Source: Bradyrhizobium erythrophlei (GTDB taxonomy: Bacteria; Pseudomonadota; Alphaproteobacteria; Rhizobiales; Xanthobacteraceae). From it: DNA of 64,000 nt. Each line of letters begins with the position of its first letter. Within the stretch, counting starts at the first letter, position 1. Positions 62,099 through 64,000 of this stretch are shown piece by piece. The translations under genes were made by a program, and so were the position numbers. The stretch spans positions 8,956,001-9,020,000 of the forward strand of contig NZ_LT670817.1 in NCBI RefSeq assembly GCF_900129425.1, written 5' to 3'. Under the pieces are notes generated by a model. That model was not told the origin of the DNA, did no database searches, and saw nothing but the letters and a program-made list of their open reading frames with translations.

Positions 62099-63213
62099 TG
62101 ACGGGTCCGGCCAAGAATCTGCTGCGGTTCCTGGGCGCCAGTGCGCTGGTCATGCTGGCGGCGGCCGCGCTCAATTTTGTCGTTGATCCGCTGCAGCTGT
62201 TTCGGCCGGCGCGGCTGTTTGCCGCGATGTATTCGCCCGACAGCCGGATGCAGGACGCCGGACTGATCCGCAGCCAGGACTTCGACACGGTATTCATGGG
62301 CACCTCGCTGGCGATTCACTTTCGGCAGAGCGATATCGATCGCGTGCTCGGCGTCCACTCGCTGAAGCTGGCGATGACCGGCTCGGACTCCCACGAGCAA
62401 AGTTTTGTCGTTGCCGCAGCGCTGCAGCGACATCCCAGGCGCGTGATCTGGCAAATCGACGACTGGATCTTCCGTGATGCGCCGGAGATCGACAGCGACG
62501 TCTATATTCCCGCCGATCTCTACCGGAGAAATATCAGGGGCGTCGCGGGATATCTTTTCAGCGGCGCGATGGCGCGGGAGTCGGCGTGGATCCTGGCTCG
62601 GTCGATTCCGCCGCTGGAGCCGGTGGTGGCGCGGCTGACCAACGGCGTCATGTTCAAATTCCCGATCTCCCGCGTCGACGACATCAACACCCTTCGGCCC
62701 AATGTCGACGTCGCCGAGGCCTATAACGCCAGGAGAGCGATGACTTCGTTTTCGAACGTCACCGCGCTTTCGCACCGCGGTTTTCTGGCCGACGGATACG
62801 ATTACGACGCGATGGTCCGAAACTTCGAGCGCGATGCCGTTGCCCTGGTCGAAAAATATCCGGACGTCAAATTCGACTTTTATTTTCCGCCCTATTCGAT
62901 CCTGCAATGGGCGGCGATGCGGGACGCGTCGCCGGCGACGCTGAAGATCGTGTACGACTTTTCAGGCTATATCAGCCGGCGGCTGGCGCAATTTCCCAAT
63001 GCCAGCCTGCATGATTTCCGCGAGGCCGAGGAAACCACGCACGACCTGAACAATTATGCCGACGTGGTTCATCATTCGCCGGTGGTCGACCTGAGAATTC
63101 TGGGCTGGCTCGCGGACGGAAAATACCTCGTCGACCGCGCGGCGCCGACGGCCCCGCTCGACCGGCTCAAGGCGCAGGTCGAAGCGTATCGGGTGGGTGA
63201 CGTTGGGCGGTAG
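62098..63213 (+). CDS. Membrane-anchored SGNH-like partner of the MBOAT protein
   Basis: 371 residues. One N-terminal anchor (FLGASALVMLAAAALNFVVDP) leads into a periplasmic domain. The likely nucleophile block is VFMGTSLAIHFRQSDID (GTS in place of GDS) and the C-terminal Asp/His block is DLNNYADVVHHSPVV. This is the pattern of AlgJ/AlgX-like and DltD-like proteins that finish polysaccharide O-acylation. Its ATG shares one base with the upstream stop (TGATG). Which polymer is modified is not shown. Confidence 0.75.
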   Translation: MTGPAKNLLRFLGASALVMLAAAALNFVVDPLQLFRPARLFAAMYSPDSRMQDAGLIRSQDFDTVFMGTSLAIHFRQSDIDRVLGVHSLKLAMTGSDSHEQSFVVAAALQRHPRRVIWQIDDWIFRDAPEIDSDVYIPADLYRRNIRGVAGYLFSGAMARESAWILARSIPPLEPVVARLTNGVMFKFPISRVDDINTLRPNVDVAEAYNARRAMTSFSNVTALSHRGFLADGYDYDAMVRNFERDAVALVEKYPDVKFDFYFPPYSILQWAAMRDASPATLKIVYDFSGYISRRLAQFPNASLHDFREAEETTHDLNNYADVVHHSPVVDLRILGWLADGKYLVDRAAPTAPLDRLKAQVEAYRVGDVGR

Positions 63214-63261
63214 CGATCCTGCATCTCTTCGTTCAAAGCGAAGTGGTGCGAATGGATTATT

Positions 63262-63380
63262 TCGTCATGGCCGGGCTGCGCGCGAAGCGCGTCTTCGCGC
63301 AGATGTCCCGGCCATCCACGTCTTTTCCGCGGGCTGCACCGTCAAGACGTGGATGCCCGGCACAAGGCCGGGCATGACGA
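63262..63380. repeat. Dispersed intergenic repeat, same family as 60549-60641
   Basis: Ends TCGTCATG and CATGACGA; shares GGCCATCCACGTCTT and GACGTGGATGCCCGGC with the other copy but has a longer centre (GCGCGCGAAGCGCG). Lies in the gene-free gap 63214-63524. Confidence 0.7.
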
Positions 63381-63406
63381 GATTCTTCAGAGCGGTAGCC
63401 CGATTA

Positions 63407-63505
63407 CCTCATCCTGAGGAGCGCGCGCTGGCGCGCGTCTCGAAGGATGAGAGGGCTCCGGCCTTCATGGTTCGAGACGCGCAAGATGCGCTCCTCACCA
63501 TGAGG
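63407..63505. repeat. Dispersed intergenic repeat, CCTCATCCTGAGG type
   Basis: Starts CCTCATCCTGAGGAGCGCGC and ends CTCCTCACCATGAGG with GCGCGTCTCGAAGGATGAG and a partial inverted copy inside. From memory, one of the most frequent Bradyrhizobium intergenic elements. Fills the rest of the gap before the ABC permease. Confidence 0.7.
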
Positions 63506-63524
63506 AACGAACGGCGGCGCTAGC

Positions 63525-64000
63525 CTAATTCCTCAACCTTGTCCCGGTATTGGCGCCGAACATCGGGATCTGGTTGACGGCGAGCACCACCGCGAAGGTG
63601 ATGACCAGCATGGCGATACCCAGCACCGAAATCGCGGCGAGATCGCCGCTTTCGTTGAGATCGTAAATCAGCACGGACAGCACCTTGGTCTGCGAGGTGA
63701 ACAGTATGATCGCCGCCGACAATTCGCGCATCACGCCGATGAAGATGAAGCACCAGGTCGCAATCACGCCGGTGCGCAACAGCGGGGCTGTGATCTGGCG
63801 CAGCGACTGCAGCCGCGTCGCGCCGAGAATGCGGCTGGCGTCCTCCAGTTCGGGATGGATGGTGGCGAACGCCGCCTGCAATTGCTGATAGGCCGACGGC
63901 AGATTGATGGTCAGGAACGCGATCAGGAGGATCCAGAGCGTGCCGTAGAGCACGAAGGGCGGCCTGGTGTAGCTGAGGAACAGCCCGACGCCGAGCACGA
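63525..64000 (-). CDS. ABC transporter permease, FbpB type, C-terminal part cut by window end
   Basis: About 158 residues of a permease whose start is beyond the window. The EAA-type loop is LEDASRILGATRLQSLRQITAPLL, followed by hydrophobic segments TWCFIFIGVMRELSAAIILF and ISVLGIAMLVITFAVVLAV. The pattern matches the second half of the permease at 17.8-19.5 kb, including LxGPL-like RELSAAI. It belongs to the iron(III)/polyamine/phosphonate importer class. Its ATPase and receptor are not in the window. Confidence 0.85.
   Translation of the reverse strand, partial: VLGVGLFLSYTRPPFVLYGTLWILLIAFLTINLPSAYQQLQAAFATIHPELEDASRILGATRLQSLRQITAPLLRTGVIATWCFIFIGVMRELSAAIILFTSQTKVLSVLIYDLNESGDLAAISVLGIAMLVITFAVVLAVNQIPMFGANTGTRLRN

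Overview
The window is GC-rich, dense bacterial DNA. Short palindromic intergenic repeats at 19.5, 57.4, 58.2, 60.6 and 63.3-63.5 kb are of the type I associate with Bradyrhizobium, Rhodopseudomonas and relatives. Together with the many ABC importers, the CoA-transferase, cytochrome-linked oxidoreductases and a BA14K-type small secreted protein, they point to an alphaproteobacterium of the Bradyrhizobium family (Nitrobacteraceae). No rRNA, tRNA, CRISPR array, transposase or phage gene was recognised.

Layout. (1) 0-5.8 kb, plus strand: the end of an Fe-S L-serine dehydratase, serine hydroxymethyltransferase, a gamma-glutamyltransferase-family enzyme, a Bug/TctC binding protein, a PchB-like chorismate mutase-fold protein and a Rid-family protein. 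(2) 6.0-14.6 kb: a MarR regulator divergent from an operon of a UGSC-type redox protein (Cys form, CSTC), a thioredoxin-reductase-like flavoprotein, an MFS carrier, an SsuABC/TauABC-type importer and an aldo/keto reductase. This looks like a dedicated uptake and reductive-processing unit and is the best candidate here for an undescribed pathway. (3) 15.5-20.6 kb, minus: an Fbp-type ABC importer with a class III CoA-transferase. (4) 21.0-26.4 kb, minus: a ureohydrolase and a periplasmic PaoABC-type molybdenum aldehyde oxidoreductase with a translationally coupled monohaem cytochrome.

(5) 26.4-50 kb is an envelope-stress and metal-type island: a cupin, a bicupin oxalate decarboxylase-like protein, PsiE, two RND efflux systems, three low-complexity Ser/Thr/Pro-rich secreted proteins tied to the RND operons, an aldo/keto reductase, a SorAB-type sulfite dehydrogenase, two DUF305 proteins, a beta-propeller protein, an OmpR-family response regulator with its histidine kinase, and a small secreted protein. 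Eight copies of one 20-bp dyad (core TAAA-N6-TTTA, usually ending TTTAATGG or a close variant) lie ahead of the transcription units of this island, including the two-component pair itself. They suggest a single regulon. (6) 50-53.6 kb: small proteins, a cold-shock protein with a clear terminator, and a degenerate receiver-EAL protein.

(7) 53.6-64 kb: a metabolite:proton symporter divergent from an IlvD/Edd sugar-acid dehydratase, a RraA-like aldolase gene broken by a one-base deletion, an oligopeptidase B-type peptidase, an MBOAT/SGNH acyl-transfer pair, and the end of a second Fbp-type permease cut by the window edge.

Starts were chosen by ribosome-binding sites, overlaps and signal peptides and often differ from the longest reading frame. 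All functional assignments come from reading motifs by eye, without database searches.
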